Shown: positions 53,901-54,961 of the stretch, piece after piece
Layout: each line of letters opens with the position of its first letter
Numbering within the stretch: the stretch's first letter is position 1
Assembly (NCBI GenBank): GCA_017516885.1
Contig: JAFXAR010000056.1
Span: 1-54,961, forward strand
Reading direction: 5' to 3'
DNA length: 54,961 nucleotides
Origin: Bacteroidaceae bacterium
Lineage (GTDB): Bacteria > Bacteroidota > Bacteroidia > Bacteroidales > Bacteroidaceae
Position numbers and translations under genes: made by a program
The notes under the pieces: generated by a model
What the model saw: only the letters and a program-made list of their open reading frames with translations
Database searches by the model: none
Told to the model about the DNA's origin: nothing

Positions 53901-54731
53901 GGCAAAGACCCGGGTTGCATTACCGGTGATATTTCTGACCTTGAGGCTGCTATTGCTTCAGTTGAGGCTGTTTTGGCAGAGGAGAACAAGGAAGGTGCTC
54001 AGGCTGCAGTTGAGGAATTTGCTGCAAACGTGGGCGCGGCTGAAACAGCAGAGCGCATTCAGGTAACTGACAAGTACTGGTATGCTATTGAGAGCGCATA
54101 CGGCGAATACTTCAAGCAGCAGGGTAAGATTAAGGCTATCTCAACCGATGGTACAAAACTCGTATGGGGTGATGCTCCTGCAGCTTATGACCGTGCAAAT
54201 GCACAGTATGTATTCCAGTTCCAGAAGTATGATGCTGAAATTGACGATATGGGCTTGAACCTCAGCGAGGAAGATGCTCCACACGCATTCTTTATCTACA
54301 ACGACCAGTTTAAAGTTTGGGCTGGTGATGCGGGTGGCCAGTCTGCAGCAGTTCCTGTAGCAACTGACGACTTCAGCGCAGCAGTATACATTGTTAAGCC
54401 TCTTTCTGCAAACATCTACACAGTGCATGTTGCCGGCAACGCAAACAATGACCTCCACACAGCAGGTCACAACAGTGGTGCAGGTGCAGGCGGTAACATT
54501 GTTTACTGGAACGGTGAGGCAGGTACAGCTTCTTCATGGTACATCCGTTTTGTTGACGATGCTGAGGGCACTTCAGTTTCTGACCTCGTAGTAGAGGGCG
54601 CTGAGGTTGCTACTGTAGCTTACTTCACACCTGCAGGTGCTGCAATTCCTGCTCCTGTAAAGGGTATCAACATTGTTGTTACAGTTTACACTAACGGTGT
54701 TGTTGAAACTAAGAAGGTACTTGTTAAGTAA
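50913..54731 (+). CDS. Large secreted surface protein with discoidin-like domains
   Basis: 1272 residues from the ATG at 50913; an upstream in-frame start at 50808 is rejected because the signal peptide (KNLFLTLALAFAAFAGAGA-QNW) begins here. Two segments resemble F5/8-type (discoidin) carbohydrate-binding domains: about 30-215, with LNDGNWNNYWHSTW and HHLELTFESP, and about 610-740, with FDEDVATYYHSAWGGG and YIYLDVKFPAGI. Helical and lectin-like stretches lie between and after. The C-terminus ends NGVVETKKVLVK, like the tails of the M60 enzymes. No catalytic motif is seen. Strong use of AAC, AAG and GAG codons, distinct from nearby genes, suggests high expression. Glycan-binding surface protein is inferred. 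Confidence 0.8.
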   Translation: MRKNLFLTLALAFAAFAGAGAQNWSKTLTVGDGLPGENVDKNGVTIQVYKSEVIKASEALTTLRFTVAGTYNGEKPGGNNFTTSLSELVVYAADGTTVIPYTATSNADQNTSGGGNDGGGLAALNDGNWNNYWHSTWSSTGAQADYHHLELTFESPVSEFVLEWGARPGNPKNAPTLVGLTKGGVDFVPYADWAFTLGNQITTKDGLQAAQYFVMKSNVPVEYDTYKNNNDGADGYKFGDKMNKEPNVGPGPKFVSGGEVADEPTPSYAIQLIPVDGGYYLYYVAEGKFLSKNASDNAYNGANGGQGKTALLSNAAVVSIEEQNGKFEMSYTMQYEGEDKLIYMGATPSTGGFKNVDAERKEFYDEGHLYCLNYAYVIDFDWSLYEVTMDYPTKYLSVPVKNIIKEANSIYTYMDSVAVEGYEEAYDNFVKTVAEVKAKAEANEYDDVVAAFDAVSKVAAVMADYVFSKICYYYDVALPEFMTEYGEKCCSANNPIEGCYSQEAYDEIITGMAADVEELWIAVEESDNRYAYMADMKNFINGYQAKIDAFLATQVSFVTLPKVYTAEDPHHTPLGVKNGNHWDWTQQVVLNEKVDGIRLTFLETNVGNAASDGKFQGFPMVALSGLEIVTSDGEKLALSTELVTSNSEETHEREAGNGTIDKLFDEDVATYYHSAWGGGARYDQPYSYIYLDVKFPAGISLDNFTIKTIGRTSASLAPGTVCVGKYGEVYDPLLFRPNPYNVKVGAQVTDVAQIKDGGIYVISGNLRVKTQEALPRFYAGAAPYHTNVKAASNDPCVYMFKKVEGGWNIISLANAQYWALNKDVTENTDEETGETSTSTSWSTGLTVYPEKAGVINFAKSGNLENTFVLFSEIGNNEVNASWTWTNPEDTTDVVKIEEGKVNANKFVYMDWDGNLAGRACVNELPGVFTYGLDAITAHKKAEDFKNGDGYSAGDYLHFNKANGEGEWNIYEATMDDAYYLWANGIPATLAELGVVVGKDPGCITGDISDLEAAIASVEAVLAEENKEGAQAAVEEFAANVGAAETAERIQVTDKYWYAIESAYGEYFKQQGKIKAISTDGTKLVWGDAPAAYDRANAQYVFQFQKYDAEIDDMGLNLSEEDAPHAFFIYNDQFKVWAGDAGGQSAAVPVATDDFSAAVYIVKPLSANIYTVHVAGNANNDLHTAGHNSGAGAGGNIVYWNGEAGTASSWYIRFVDDAEGTSVSDLVVEGAEVATVAYFTPAGAAIPAPVKGINIVVTVYTNGVVETKKVLVK

Positions 54732-54751
54732 TTAACTTGTAATCTATAACT

Positions 54752-54783
54752 AAAACAATGGCGGCCATGGCCGCCATTGTTTT
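54752..54783 (+). terminator. Terminator after the large surface protein
   Basis: A perfect 32-bp palindrome with core ATGGCGGCCATGGCCGCCAT, followed by a run of T, 20 bases past the stop. Confidence 0.93.
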
Positions 54784-54893
54784 TTTGTGTAAGGCAGATG
54801 ATAGCGCGAGGTGTTTCAGGGCTCAGTAGCAAAAAGGTGTGGGTTAGCAAAATATTTGCGGTTGTAATAAAAAAACAGACCCCTCGTCGCTTC

Positions 54894-54961
54894 TGAACTG
54901 CACCCCAAAAGTTAGACATAAAACTTTTGGGGTGTATTATGTATAGACATCATAACTTTGA
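54894..54961 (+). mobile_element. Left end of an IS3-like insertion sequence, truncated by the window
   Basis: TGAACTGCACCCCAAAAGTT resembles the terminal inverted repeats of IS3-family (IS150-type) elements of Bacteroidota. Inside the leader, ACCCCAAAAGTT (54902-54913) and AACTTTTGGGGT (54922-54933) are perfect inverted repeats around 8 bases. The rest lies beyond the window. Confidence 0.65.
54939..54961 (+). CDS. Start of a possible transposase orfA (partial)
   Basis: Only seven codons are visible (ATG TAT AGA CAT CAT AAC TTT, MYRHHNF). The position, 45 bases inside the IS end, is that of orfA in IS3-type elements, which encodes the helix-turn-helix part of the transposase. Too short to confirm; the reading is by position and the IS end only. 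Confidence 0.45.

Overview
The window comes from a Bacteroidota chromosome, most likely a Bacteroidales gut commensal of Prevotella-like or Muribaculaceae-like character. The reasons are BACON, PEGA and Fibrobacter-type paralogous (FISUMP) surface domains, DUF3078 and DUF3467 proteins, a GadC-like antiporter, a CBM20-carrying GH77 enzyme, M60 mucin-type peptidases, and promoter elements of the Bacteroidota form TTTG-N19/20-TAnnTTTG. The tmRNA encodes the tag GNNNYALAA. Genus cannot be fixed by eye.

Region by region. (1) 2-8254: a tight four-gene + strand operon of envelope proteins: PEGA/beta-barrel (5' end outside the window), a BACON-repeat lipoprotein with a FISUMP end, a fimbrillin-like lipoprotein with a FISUMP end, and a second PEGA/beta-barrel paralogue. 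A secreted LPP20-like protein follows. (2) 9468-11954: glycyl-tRNA synthetase, FKBP-type isomerase lipoprotein and a DUF3467 protein, closed by a 52-bp perfect palindrome shared with a convergent AraC-type regulator. (3) 13096-22028: tmRNA, MntP manganese exporter, RNase Y, ZapA and a coiled-coil partner, a C10 cysteine peptidase, a uracil-DNA-glycosylase-like protein, a conserved hypothetical and YidC. (4) 22370-27864: a DUF3078 outer-membrane protein, a CPA2 antiporter and a Ser/Thr kinase whose periplasmic half has PEGA repeats and a TonB C-terminal domain. (5) 27889-43035: GH92 mannosidase, APC antiporter, pyruvate:ferredoxin oxidoreductase, GH10-like lipoprotein/secreted hydrolase, MCE (MlaD) protein, N-acetylmuramoyl-alanine amidase, GH77 glucanotransferase and an FNT-like transporter. 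(6) 43182-54731: two large secreted M60 metallopeptidases and a 1272-residue surface protein, then the left end of an IS3-like element at the window edge.

How they fit: the window mixes housekeeping genes (translation, RNA decay, division, membrane insertion, central fermentation) with host-glycan and mucin degradation (GH92, two M60 peptidases, C10 peptidase) and surface display. Four secreted proteins end in the same short tail, of the general form YDL-x-GR...KG-x-Y-I...GKK-x-x-VK, which suggests one export or anchoring route.

The best candidates for something undescribed are the PEGA/BACON/FISUMP operon with its duplicated ends, the kinase-PEGA-TonB fusion, a mobile-repeat insertion translated in frame inside the GH92 enzyme, and a leader before the FNT-like transporter that can fold in two mutually exclusive ways. 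No CRISPR array, tRNA or rRNA gene was seen.
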